A DNA stretch of 64,000 nucleotides from JACVRN01 sp963715565 (GTDB lineage Bacteria > Acidobacteriota > Blastocatellia > Pyrinomonadales > Pyrinomonadaceae), in contig OY970256.1 of assembly GCA_963715565.1 (NCBI GenBank), positions 2,170,001 through 2,234,000 of the forward strand. Direction: 5' to 3'. Made by a program: the position numbers and the translations under genes. Positions 48,663 to 56,757 of the stretch are shown one piece after another (position 1 is the stretch's first letter; every line of letters starts with the position of its first letter). Below the pieces are notes generated by a model. That model worked only from the letters and a program-made list of their open reading frames with translations, was not told where the DNA came from and ran no database searches.

Positions 48663-48748
48663 AGTCTGGAGTCTCAGAGTCGTGAGTCTGGAGTCAAAAG
48701 CAAAAACTTGTCTTTGACTCACGACTCCAGACTCTAGACTCCTGACTG
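48663..48748. repeat. Heptamer hairpin H9 (AGTCTGG units)
   Basis: Left arm AGTCTGGAGTCTCAGAGTCG and on to 48700; right arm 48711-48748 with GACTCACGACTCCAGACTC. The same 7-mer variants occur on both arms but in shuffled order. The right arm covers the last codons and stop of argG. Confidence 0.92.
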
Positions 48749-49936
48749 TTCTTTTAGTCTCAGGCGCAGCGCGTTGAGCTTGATAAAGCCTTCGGCGTCG
48801 CGCTGGTTGTAGATGGTGTCGGCCTCGAAGGTCGCGAGCCGCTCGTTGTATAGAGAGCGCGGCGCGCGGCGACCCACGACCACTGCATTGCCCCTGTAAA
48901 GCTTCAAACGCACATCGCCAGTGACGTTTGTTTGCGTCTCGTCCACGAGCTTGCGCATCAGCTCAAACTCGGGCGCGAACCAGAACCCGTAGTAAATGCT
49001 CTCACTGAAACGCACGCCCAGCGAATCGCGCAGCCGCAAGACCTCGCGGTCGAGCGTGATGGATTCAAGCGCGCGATGCGCCGCGTGCAGAATCGTCACA
49101 CCCGGCGTCTCGTAAACACCGCGCGACTTCATCCCTACAAAGCGATTCTCTACAAGGTCAACGCGGCCTATGCCGTGCGCGCCGCCCTTTCGATTCAAAG
49201 TTTCGAGCAAGCGAACAGCATCCATCTCTTCGCCGTTGACGGCTGTCGGCTCGCCGCGCACAAAACTTATCTCTATGTACTCGGGCTCGGCGCTCGCTTC
49301 CTCCGGCGCTTTCGTCAACTGAAAGATGTCTGCGGGAGGCTCCGTCCAGGGGTCTTCCAGAATCCCGCCCTCGTAAGAGATGTGCATCAGGTTGCGGTCG
49401 GTCGAGTAGGGTTTCTCTGCGGTCGCAGTGACCGGGATGTTGTGCTCTTTCGCGTAGGCTATCAAGTCCGAGCGTCCCTTGAACTCCCACTCGCGCCACG
49501 GCGCGACGACTTTGATGTCCGGCTCAAGCGCGTAGTAAGTCAGCTCAAAGCGCACCTGATCGTTGCCCTTGCCCGTCGCCCCATGTGCCACCGCGTCCGC
49601 GCCTTCACGGCGCGCAATCTCTATCTGGCGTTTGGCGATGACGGGCCGCGCCAAAGATGTGCCCAAAAGGTAGACGCCTTCGTAAACGGCATTAGCTTTA
49701 ACGGCTGTCCAGACAAAGTCGCGCACAAACTCTTCACGCAAGTCTTCGACGTAAAGCTTCGACGCGCCCGTCTCATGCGCTTTGGCTTCGAGGCCATCAA
49801 GCTCCTCGCCCTGGCCCACGTCCGCGCAATAACAGACGACCTCGCACGCGTAACGCTCCTTTATCCAGCGCAACATCACCGAAGTATCAAGGCCGCCGGA
49901 ATAAGCGAGCACGATTTTGTTAATCTTCTTCTCCAC
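48734..49936 (-). CDS. argG: Argininosuccinate synthase
   Basis: A 400-residue protein: VLAYSGGLDTSVMLRWIKER (PP-loop), ADVGQGEELDGLEAKAHETG, LGTSLARPVIAKRQIEIARR, AHGATGKGNDQVRFEL and NRFVGMKSRGVYETPG. It joins citrulline and aspartate. Its C-terminal residues EQSGV and the stop TAG are written by hairpin H9 heptamers, just after the conserved end of the protein. argR lies 15 bases upstream. Confidence 0.96.
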   Translation of the reverse strand: MEKKINKIVLAYSGGLDTSVMLRWIKERYACEVVCYCADVGQGEELDGLEAKAHETGASKLYVEDLREEFVRDFVWTAVKANAVYEGVYLLGTSLARPVIAKRQIEIARREGADAVAHGATGKGNDQVRFELTYYALEPDIKVVAPWREWEFKGRSDLIAYAKEHNIPVTATAEKPYSTDRNLMHISYEGGILEDPWTEPPADIFQLTKAPEEASAEPEYIEISFVRGEPTAVNGEEMDAVRLLETLNRKGGAHGIGRVDLVENRFVGMKSRGVYETPGVTILHAAHRALESITLDREVLRLRDSLGVRFSESIYYGFWFAPEFELMRKLVDETQTNVTGDVRLKLYRGNAVVVGRRAPRSLYNERLATFEADTIYNQRDAEGFIKLNALRLRLKEQSGV

Positions 49937-49951
49937 TAAAAAAATTTCCCT

Positions 49952-50368
49952 TCAGCCGAACAGCTCCCAGATTCTTTTGATGGCCGCGCGCTGCGCCTTG
50001 CGATCCGTGACGGCGATAAAGATAGTGTCCTCGCCCGCGATTGTGCCGACGATTTCCGCGACGTGCGCGCGATCAATTTCAACTGCGACCGCAGAGGCCA
50101 TCCCCGGCTCGCAGCGCGCGACGACCAGCACATCACCCGCCACATCCAAACTGAGCAGCCCGCGCGCCGCCGCCCCGTTCGTCGCCTTTGGCACACTGTA
50201 AAAGCCGTGGTGCTTGACCACGCCCAACTCTACCAAATCGCGCGACACGCTCGATTGCGTGGCGGGCACTCCGGCGCGCTCCAAATGCTCCGTCAATTCT
50301 TCCTGCGTGCCGATACGCCTGGCACGAATCAGGCTCAGAATCTTCTTTTGTCTAGAATCCTTCTGCAT
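49952..50368 (-). CDS. argR: Arginine repressor
   Basis: A 138-residue protein with a winged-helix start (KKILSLIRARRIGTQEELTE, ATQSSVSRDLVELGVVKHHG) and the C-terminal arginine-binding hexamer domain with EIVGTIAGEDTIFIAVTD (GT-AGDDT signature). It binds ARG boxes when arginine is present. First gene of the arginine cluster, directly downstream of two palindromes that fit such boxes, so the whole run is probably repressed by arginine. Confidence 0.95.
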   Translation of the reverse strand: MQKDSRQKKILSLIRARRIGTQEELTEHLERAGVPATQSSVSRDLVELGVVKHHGFYSVPKATNGAAARGLLSLDVAGDVLVVARCEPGMASAVAVEIDRAHVAEIVGTIAGEDTIFIAVTDRKAQRAAIKRIWELFG

Positions 50369-50379
50369 CTCTTCAAATT

Positions 50380-50418
50380 ATGCAATCAGTTTGCATAATT
50401 ATTGCATAGATGCATAAA
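50380..50418 (-). promoter_or_regulatory. Two ARG-box-like palindromes before argR
   Basis: TATGCAA-TCAGT-TTGCATA (50380-50398) is a perfect palindrome. ATTGCATAGATGCATAAA (50401-50418) is a second, less perfect one, about two helical turns away. Paired 18-bp AT-rich palindromes are the usual operator of ArgR hexamers; the core TGCAT differs from the E. coli TGAAT core. Confidence 0.7.
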
Positions 50419-50467
50419 ATAGCAGCAAAGATGCACGGGCGTCAAATTGAAAAGCTGTCTGGTAAAT

Positions 50468-50481
50468 TAAAAGTACTTACA
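50468..50481. repeat. Left copy of the inverted 14-bp sequence bounding the accessory block
   Basis: TAAAAGTACTTACA here is the exact reverse complement of TGTAAGTACTTTTA at 63885-63898. It lies in the gap between the arginine operator and the first gene of the accessory block. It may be an insertion-sequence end remnant. Confidence 0.5.
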
Positions 50482-50543
50482 GAGCTGAAGGTTGCGTGAG
50501 GCTATACAAATGCCAGCTCAGCGATTCCGTGCGGCCCGGACAG

Positions 50544-51068
50544 TCAGGACGCAGGGTCGTCCAGCTCGCGCGTCATCTCGATCATCGTCCGGCGGAACCC
50601 CATGCTCGCGAAGAGCCGCTGCGCCGCCTCGTTCTGCTCGGCGGTCGACAGCACAACGCGAGGCAAGCCGCGTGACCTGAAGAACTCCAGCGTGGCGTCG
50701 ATGAGCAGCCGTCCAAAACCTCGGCCACGATGCTCCGGGTCAACGATGACGTCGTGCAGTACTCCAGCCGGCCCGCGGAGCGCCATGTAGTCGTACCCTT
50801 CGGCGGCGGCGTACGCGTAGCCGATCACGTCCCCGTTGTCTTCGGCGACGATGACGGCTTTGTCCGTGTCTTCGAGCTGCGTGCCTATGAAGGACGCATA
50901 GCCCTCCGGCGTCCCTGGCCTCGCGGCAAGGAAGCGCTGCGGGTCGAAGTCGTAATGCTCCTTGACGAGGAGCGCGCCGAGGCGCCCGATGCTCGGCAGG
51001 TCGGCAGGCGTCGCGCGCCGGACGATGGGCCCAGTCTGGGATTCGGACCTGGTATTTTTGCTCAACAT
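50544..51068 (-). CDS. GNAT family N-acetyltransferase
   Basis: The start is placed at ATG 51068 (MLSKNTRSES); the frame extends 68 codons further but that part overlaps another gene. About 174 residues: RRATPADLPSIGRLGALLVK, GVLHDVIVDPEHRGRGFGRL (acetyl-CoA motif with RGRGFG), VVLSTAEQNEAAQRLFASMG and FRRTMIEMTREL. These are the four GNAT motifs in order. Substrate unknown. It starts five bases after the stop of the membrane protein gene upstream. Confidence 0.85.
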   Translation of the reverse strand: MLSKNTRSESQTGPIVRRATPADLPSIGRLGALLVKEHYDFDPQRFLAARPGTPEGYASFIGTQLEDTDKAVIVAEDNGDVIGYAYAAAEGYDYMALRGPAGVLHDVIVDPEHRGRGFGRLLIDATLEFFRSRGLPRVVLSTAEQNEAAQRLFASMGFRRTMIEMTRELDDPAS

Positions 51069-51072
51069 CGGT

Positions 51073-51612
51073 TCACTGATCCCGCTCAACCTTCTGCTGT
51101 CCCTGTCTCCTGACGAAGACGTGGTACGTGACGGCGTCCCACGCATTGTGAATGCCAACGAGGAGCAGCAGCGCCGCGGTGCCGACCGTGAACAGGGCCG
51201 GGCGCGGAAGGGAGCGAGCCGCCAATGCCGATCCGGCCAGCATCGCATATGCCGTGAACGGGAGCAGCACATGAAACAACCAGTCCTCGAATACGGGCCG
51301 GTAGGCAGTTTGCACTCTCATACGTCGAGCTACGACGACGACGTACACTATCCCGATGAGGCCAACTCCGCCCCAAAGAATTGCTACAACGACGATTCCG
51401 TCCCACGGAGCGCTGACGACAGCGGACAGCAACAGCACGACTGCGAAATGAACGACGCTGGGCGTCGAAAAGGCGTCGCCAGCTTGCGCGTCTGCCTGTG
51501 CGATCGGCCTCTCGGCAATGAGTGTGATGACGACGAATTGCAATCCGATCAACGCGCCGGCACTTGAGCCGACAATTACGTAGAAGTTTTCCCATCCAGC
51601 GAGTGCCGTCAT
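51073..51612 (-). CDS. Hypothetical four-helix membrane protein
   Basis: A 179-residue protein with about five hydrophobic segments: FYVIVGSSAGALIGLQFVVI, VVHFAVVLLLSAVVSA, GIVVVAILWGGVGLIGIVYV, HVLLPFTAYAMLAGSALAA and TVGTAALLLLVGIHNAW. The first segment, with GSSAGALIGLQFVV, is shared by a widespread group of uncharacterised bacterial membrane proteins. The acetyltransferase gene follows at once, so the two are co-transcribed. No function proposed. Confidence 0.72.
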   Translation of the reverse strand: MTALAGWENFYVIVGSSAGALIGLQFVVITLIAERPIAQADAQAGDAFSTPSVVHFAVVLLLSAVVSAPWDGIVVVAILWGGVGLIGIVYVVVVARRMRVQTAYRPVFEDWLFHVLLPFTAYAMLAGSALAARSLPRPALFTVGTAALLLLVGIHNAWDAVTYHVFVRRQGQQKVERDQ

Positions 51613-51656
51613 ATCTTCAACTAACCGCCCGTTTATTTAGCCCCTAATCATGCTTG

Positions 51657-52274
51657 TCATTGTTCGACGTCCTTTGCGATCAGGCGCGAGAAATCATCCG
51701 GAGTGTCCACGTCCACCTCACCGCATGGGAAGGGTAAGAAGTGCGCCTCCGAAGCATGTCTCTTGATGATCTCTTTCGCGCCTGACATGCCTTCCAGTTG
51801 AGTCAACTCCGTAAAGAGCGTTTTCCTGAAAAGGGCCGGCACGCCGAAACTTCCGCCATAGACGGACGCGACGATTGCCTTCCAGGTGGCGCGGTGTGCC
51901 GCGATCAGATCGGAGATAATCTCAGCGGTGACGTGAGGTTGGTCGCAAAGCAAAAGGACGGCTGCGGACACATCGGCATCCTCATCGACAAGACCTTTTA
52001 CACCTGCGCGGACTGACGACGCCATACCGGTCTCCCAACTGGTATTCAATACTTCCCGTACGTCGAGCCCTTCAAATTCGCGTCTCGACAGCTCACTGTG
52101 TGCGCCAGTCACCACAACGACGGGACGGCAACCCGCGCCTATCGCAGCAAGTACCGTGCGCCTGAGCAGACTCTCACCCCGGAATTGAAGAGTCTGTTTG
52201 GGGCTGCCCATGCGGGAGGATGACCCAGCCGCCAGGACAACAGCGCCGATGTCCACCCTATTGCTTTCGACCAC
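51657..52274 (-). CDS. MocA-like nucleotidyltransferase (molybdenum cofactor cytidylyltransferase type)
   Basis: A 205-residue GT-A fold protein: VVLAAGSSSRMGSPKQTLQF (nucleotide site), VVVVTGAHSELSRREF, SWETGMASSVRAGV, VLLLCDQPHVTAEI and GVPALFRKTLFTEL. This is the MobA/MocA branch that adds CMP to molybdopterin for xanthine-oxidase-family enzymes. It lies beside xdhC and the PaoABC-type enzyme, which would need the cytosine-dinucleotide cofactor. Confidence 0.88.
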   Translation of the reverse strand: MVESNRVDIGAVVLAAGSSSRMGSPKQTLQFRGESLLRRTVLAAIGAGCRPVVVVTGAHSELSRREFEGLDVREVLNTSWETGMASSVRAGVKGLVDEDADVSAAVLLLCDQPHVTAEIISDLIAAHRATWKAIVASVYGGSFGVPALFRKTLFTELTQLEGMSGAKEIIKRHASEAHFLPFPCGEVDVDTPDDFSRLIAKDVEQ

Positions 52275-52306
52275 TCTGGAAATATCCTCCGCTCGAACAT
52301 TCGCCC

Positions 52307-53518
52307 TCAGGCCACCGCCGCAGGCAGGGCCAACTCCTCCGCCAAGGGGACACGCTCGCCGTCACCCTGCTGGCCGTGGATGGAGCCCCGGCGTTCGCGC
52401 AACATCCCGCCGCGACGCCCCTCCAATAACGCGCGCATCTCGGCGATTATTGATAGTGCGATCTCGTTAGAAGCGTTCGCGCCTATGTCCAGACCGGCTG
52501 GTGAATAAAGGCGTGACAGGTCTGCTTCTTCCAGCCGGAACGTCTCTTCATTCTCTGCCAGTTCGCTCAGCATCCGTTTGGTCCGCTTGCGCGGGCCCAT
52601 GACTCCTATGTAGCGCGCTGAGGAGGCCAGCAGGAACCTGAGCAACTCGAGGTCGTGCGAGTAGTTGTGCGTCATCAGAAGCGTTAAGGTTCGCGGCGTA
52701 ACGTGGACCTGCAAGCCTACATCTTCGGGTCGCGAGAGTATGACCCTGTCGGCTATAGCAAACCGTGAACGGCTGAGGGGTCGGGCTTGCGGGTCCACGA
52801 CCTCCGTTTGCCAGCCAAGGCCGCGCGCGAGTTCGACTATCGGCAGCACGTCATGACCCGCCCCGAAGACGACAAGCGGAACGGGCGGCAGGAGCGGTTC
52901 GATGAATACTTTTACGGCACCGCCGTCCATTTCATAGACGCGTGTGGCCGACGTCATTTCTCCGCGCGACAGCGTTCGCAGCTCTCTCTCAAGCATCGCG
53001 GCCAGGTGATCGCTCAACTTCTCGCCGCTGAGGTTTCCTTCCTCATTGAGGAAGAGGCGTGCACCCGTTTCAATGCGGGCCGCACCGAAGACCGACTCTG
53101 CTGGCGTATGTTGATAAATGGTAGCGACTAGCACGGGAGCAGCGTTAGCCGCGCATGAACTTCTCAACGCCTCTATGTAGAGTGAACCGGGGGCGATAGG
53201 CTCTACCAGTACGCGCACAATGCCGTTGCAGCCTAACCCCAAGCCCCATGCCATCTCGTCGCTCGTAGAGGCGGTGTTGTACTCGACAAGCTTCGCCACG
53301 CCAGTCTGAATGACGCGCTTCGCATGCTCTATAACATCGCTTTCAAGGCAGCCAGCGCTGATCGTGCCAGTACTCGTTCCACCTTCGCAGACAAGCATCC
53401 GAGCACCTGGGCGACGATATGAAGAGCCTTCAACACTCACAACAGTCGCCAGTGCGCAACGCTCACTTCCCATGTTCGCTTCGTCGAACGCTTCGACTAA
53501 TGCTCTCACTTCGTTCAT
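52307..53518 (-). CDS. XdhC-family molybdoenzyme maturation factor
   Basis: The N-terminal XdhC_CoxI domain (ALATVVSVEGSSYRRPGARM, GTISAGCLESDVIEHA) and C-terminal Rossmann part (LVVFGAGHDVLPIVELARGL, VTPRTLTLLMTHNYSHDLEL, ASSARYIGVMGPRKRTKRML, GLDIGANASNEIALSIIAEM) make a full 403-residue XdhC. XdhC or PaoD binds the sulfurated cofactor and inserts it into the large subunit. It follows 13 bases after the large-subunit gene. The last 40 residues, rich in Gly and Arg, lie beyond the usual end. Confidence 0.9.
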   Translation of the reverse strand: MNEVRALVEAFDEANMGSERCALATVVSVEGSSYRRPGARMLVCEGGTSTGTISAGCLESDVIEHAKRVIQTGVAKLVEYNTASTSDEMAWGLGLGCNGIVRVLVEPIAPGSLYIEALRSSCAANAAPVLVATIYQHTPAESVFGAARIETGARLFLNEEGNLSGEKLSDHLAAMLERELRTLSRGEMTSATRVYEMDGGAVKVFIEPLLPPVPLVVFGAGHDVLPIVELARGLGWQTEVVDPQARPLSRSRFAIADRVILSRPEDVGLQVHVTPRTLTLLMTHNYSHDLELLRFLLASSARYIGVMGPRKRTKRMLSELAENEETFRLEEADLSRLYSPAGLDIGANASNEIALSIIAEMRALLEGRRGGMLRERRGSIHGQQGDGERVPLAEELALPAAVA

Positions 53519-53531
53519 AGCTCATGCCCCC

Positions 53532-55748
53532 TTACAACAACTTGTCCGGTGTAATCGGCAGTTCCCTGATGCGTTTGCCCGTGGCGTGGAAGACAGCGTT
53601 GGCGATTGCCGCAGGGATACCGACCATGCCTAGTTCGCCCATACCTTTGACGCCGAGCGGGTTGACTATCTGGTCGTCCTCCTCGACGAAGAGCGTCTCG
53701 ACCTCGTGGACGTCGGCGTTGACCGGCACGTGGTAGTGCTGTAGGTTCGGGTTCATGATGCGGCCGTATCGGTGGTCTATCTCGGTCGCTTCTGTAAGCG
53801 CCATGCCGATGCCCCAGACGACGCCGCCGATCTCCTGGCTGTGCGAGGCCTTCGGGTTGATGATCTTGCCGCAAGCCGTAACCTCTATGGCGCGCGTGAC
53901 GCGCACCGTGCCGAGGTCAGGGTCTACCTTCACTTCTATGAACTGCGCGCCGTGCGCCAGCGTCGCGTATTTGCGGCGCTCCTCCGAAGGCTTCGACTCA
54001 AACGTCTCCGTGATTTCCGTGAGGTTGTTGCGCCTCATGACTTCCGCTATCTGGACGAAACGCGACGGGTCGCTCTTGAGTCGCAGCCGACCGTCGAGCA
54101 TCTCTACGTCAGAGGCTGTCGCTCCTTTAAGCGGCGAGTTCGCATCTTGGTTCGCAAGCGAGAAAAGCTTAGCGGTGACGACCAGGGCCGCGCCGTGTAC
54201 GGCCGAGCCGACGCTCGCCGTCGTTTGCGAGCCGCCCTGCGCCGGGGCACGCGGGAACTTCGTGTCACCCAGCTCGAACTGGACGCGGTCAGGCGTTAGG
54301 CCCAGATACTCAGCGGCGATCATCGTGACGACCGTGTAGGTTCCGGGCCCGATGTCGCTCGTGGCGCTTACGACGTGTGCCGTGCCTTCGCTTCGGAATG
54401 TGATACGGGCTGTGGCGGGTGACTGGAAAGCGCCCCAGACGCCGGTGGCAGTGCCCCAGCCGACGAGCAGCCGCCCGTCGCGCATCGAGCGCGGCTCCAT
54501 CTTGCGATTCTTCCAGCCGAACTTTTCCGCCCCCAGCCGGTAGCACTCCCTGAGCGCCTTGCTCGAAAATGGCTTTCCACTCTCGGGGTCTACCTCTGCA
54601 TAGTTGATGAACCTCAACTCCAGCGGATCGATCTTCAGAGCGTAGGCCAGTTCGTCCATCGCGCATTCGAGCGCGAACATCCCCGAAACCGCGCCGGGGG
54701 CACGCATCCATGTGGGAGTGTTGAGGTCCACGTCGGTAATCTTCGTCGGCGCGTAGAGATTAGGGCAGGCGTAGACCTGGCGCGTGAATCCTGTAGTGTT
54801 GTCGTTGAACTCTTCGAAGGTCGAGGTGTTATGCACAGCCTCGTGGATCATCGCGGTGAGCTTCCCCGACTGCTCCGCTCCGAGTGCAATCTTCTGGATC
54901 GTGTAGGGGCGGTGCCCGTGGCCGGTGAACATCTGCGTTCTGGTATAGACAACCTTGACGGGCCGCTTGAGTTCGCGGGCCGCCATCGCCGTCAGCGACG
55001 GGTAATAGTTAGGTCGAAGTGACGACCCGAACGCGCCGCCCACGTAGGGCGAGATGACCTGTATGTTCTCTTCGGGGATGTTGAACATCGAGGCGAGGTG
55101 CCGGCGCACTCCATAGACTTCTTGCGTCTTGTCGAAGATAGTAAGCCGGTCTCCCTCCCAGACGGCGACGGCCGCGTGCGGCTCCATCGGGTTGTGATGC
55201 TCTATGGGAATGCGGTACTCGGCCTCAACTTTCACGGGGGCGGTCTTCATCGCCGCTTCCGGGTTGCCACGAGGTTTGGGCGGCTGACCTTGCGTGGGAA
55301 CGCGTGCCCGCTCGCGCACGGCCTCCGTGTCGGTCGAGGGCTTCTCTGCGTTATAAGAGACTTTGACGAGGCGGGCCGCGTACCGAGCCTGCTCATAAGT
55401 TTCCGCGACAACTAACGCCACGGGCTGCGCGTTGAAGTAGATTCTGTCTGACTGGAGCGCACGGAACGACTTGTCCTGCTGTCTGGAGTTCTGCGGAGGC
55501 GCATATTCCGTGGAAGCCTTCGGGCCAAGCTTCGGCGCGTTCAGGTGCGTGAAGACGCGTATCACGCCGCCCGCGCTTTCGGCCTCCCGCGTGTCTATTG
55601 CCTTGATCGTGCCCTTGGCCACGCTCCCCAGCACGATAAAGCCGTAGGCCAAGTTCGGCGCACGAAACTCCGCCGCATACTTCGCCCTGCCCGTCACCTT
55701 CGCCACGCCGTCCACGCGGCTCATCTCTTTCCCGATGTATCTAGCCAT
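53532..55748 (-). CDS. paoC: Molybdopterin-binding subunit of a PaoABC-type aldehyde dehydrogenase
   Basis: A 738-residue xanthine-oxidase-family large subunit: MSRVDGVAKVTGRAKYAAEF, SPYVGGAFGSSLRPNYYPSL, TWMRAPGAVSGMFALECAMD, GSQTTASVGSAVHGAA, and the catalytic Glu in GVKGMGELGMVGIPAAIANA. Sequence style and gene order (2Fe-2S, FAD, Mo) match E. coli PaoABC, a periplasmic aldehyde oxidoreductase that detoxifies aromatic aldehydes. It lacks its own signal peptide and would be co-exported with the Fe-S subunit. Confidence 0.9.
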   Translation of the reverse strand: MARYIGKEMSRVDGVAKVTGRAKYAAEFRAPNLAYGFIVLGSVAKGTIKAIDTREAESAGGVIRVFTHLNAPKLGPKASTEYAPPQNSRQQDKSFRALQSDRIYFNAQPVALVVAETYEQARYAARLVKVSYNAEKPSTDTEAVRERARVPTQGQPPKPRGNPEAAMKTAPVKVEAEYRIPIEHHNPMEPHAAVAVWEGDRLTIFDKTQEVYGVRRHLASMFNIPEENIQVISPYVGGAFGSSLRPNYYPSLTAMAARELKRPVKVVYTRTQMFTGHGHRPYTIQKIALGAEQSGKLTAMIHEAVHNTSTFEEFNDNTTGFTRQVYACPNLYAPTKITDVDLNTPTWMRAPGAVSGMFALECAMDELAYALKIDPLELRFINYAEVDPESGKPFSSKALRECYRLGAEKFGWKNRKMEPRSMRDGRLLVGWGTATGVWGAFQSPATARITFRSEGTAHVVSATSDIGPGTYTVVTMIAAEYLGLTPDRVQFELGDTKFPRAPAQGGSQTTASVGSAVHGAALVVTAKLFSLANQDANSPLKGATASDVEMLDGRLRLKSDPSRFVQIAEVMRRNNLTEITETFESKPSEERRKYATLAHGAQFIEVKVDPDLGTVRVTRAIEVTACGKIINPKASHSQEIGGVVWGIGMALTEATEIDHRYGRIMNPNLQHYHVPVNADVHEVETLFVEEDDQIVNPLGVKGMGELGMVGIPAAIANAVFHATGKRIRELPITPDKLL

Positions 55749-55767
55749 ATTGTTCCCCCTTCCCCTG

Positions 55768-56757
55768 TCAGATAAGCCTGGATGCGCGCATCAGCGTGCG
55801 AACGATGGCGCGCTTCCCAAGTTCGACTTTGTAGGCGTTATGCGCGAGCGGTCGCGCGCCCGCGAGCGCTGCATCGGCAGCCCTGCGGAAACTCTCCTCT
55901 GAAGCGGGTCTTCCAGAAAGTGCGGCTTCCGCCTCCGCGCTCCGCCAGGGCTTGTGCGCCACGCTTCCCATGACGACGCGCGCCTGCCTGATCGTGCCGC
56001 CGTCGAGTTCGAGAGCGGCGGCCACAGCGACGAGCGCGAAAGCGTAGGAGGCGCGGTCTCTGACCTTCAGGTAGTAGTAGTTCTTCGCGAAAGGTGACTT
56101 CGGCAGATCAATCGCCACGATCAGTTCGCCGTGCTCGAGGTTGTTGTCTTTCTCCGGCGTGTCACCCGGCAGGCGGTGAAAGTCCCCTATCGGGATCGTG
56201 CGCTCACGTCCCGATGCATTCCTGACTCGCACCTGTGCTTCGAGCGCGTAGAGCGCGTTCGCCATGTCGCCCGGGTAAGTGGCTACACATTTCTCACTCC
56301 AGCCGAAGATGGCGTGAATGCGGTTCAAGCCTTCGAGCGCGCCGCAGCCCGTCCCCGGCTCGCGCTTGTTGCAGGGCATTGCGGTGTCATAGAAGTACTG
56401 GCAGCGCGTGCGCTGCATCAGGTTCCCGCCATTGGTCGCCATGTTGCGCAGTTGACCGGATGCACCCGCCACAATGGCCTGCGTCAGGAGCGGATAGTTC
56501 TTGCGTATGAGCGGATGGTTCGCAGTGTCTGTGTTCTTGGCGAGAGCGCCGATGGTGACGCCGCCGCCCGACGCGGCCTTAATCTCGGCGAGCTTCAGGC
56601 GGGTCAGGTCAACGAGTTCGTTCGGACGCTCGACGTCCTCTTTCATCAAATCAAGAATGTTGGTCCCGCCCGCCAGGAACTTCGCATTCGGGTTCGCGGT
56701 GACAGAGCGTGCGGCCGCGTCCACATCACTCGCTCGCGTGTACTTAAACGGTCTCAT
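55768..56757 (-). CDS. paoB: FAD-binding subunit of the PaoABC-type enzyme, with extra Fe-S segment
   Basis: A 329-residue protein: FLAGGTNILDLMKEDVERPN (FAD site), VAGASGQLRNMATNGGNLMQ, then RCQYFYDTAMPCNKREPGTG with CGALEGLN. The Cys-rich insertion is what distinguishes PaoB/4-hydroxybenzoyl-CoA-type subunits and holds a [4Fe-4S] cluster in PaoB. The C-terminal domain has GDFHRLPGDTPEKDNNLEHG. It overlaps the Fe-S subunit gene by 14 bases. Confidence 0.9.
   Translation of the reverse strand: MRPFKYTRASDVDAAARSVTANPNAKFLAGGTNILDLMKEDVERPNELVDLTRLKLAEIKAASGGGVTIGALAKNTDTANHPLIRKNYPLLTQAIVAGASGQLRNMATNGGNLMQRTRCQYFYDTAMPCNKREPGTGCGALEGLNRIHAIFGWSEKCVATYPGDMANALYALEAQVRVRNASGRERTIPIGDFHRLPGDTPEKDNNLEHGELIVAIDLPKSPFAKNYYYLKVRDRASYAFALVAVAAALELDGGTIRQARVVMGSVAHKPWRSAEAEAALSGRPASEESFRRAADAALAGARPLAHNAYKVELGKRAIVRTLMRASRLI

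Noticed and set aside
19956..48748. Reading the heptamer hairpins as ordinary transcription terminators
   Set aside because: Most lack a T-run, several lie between co-directional genes of one cluster, and true terminators in the window (19024, 22419, 34269) look quite different.
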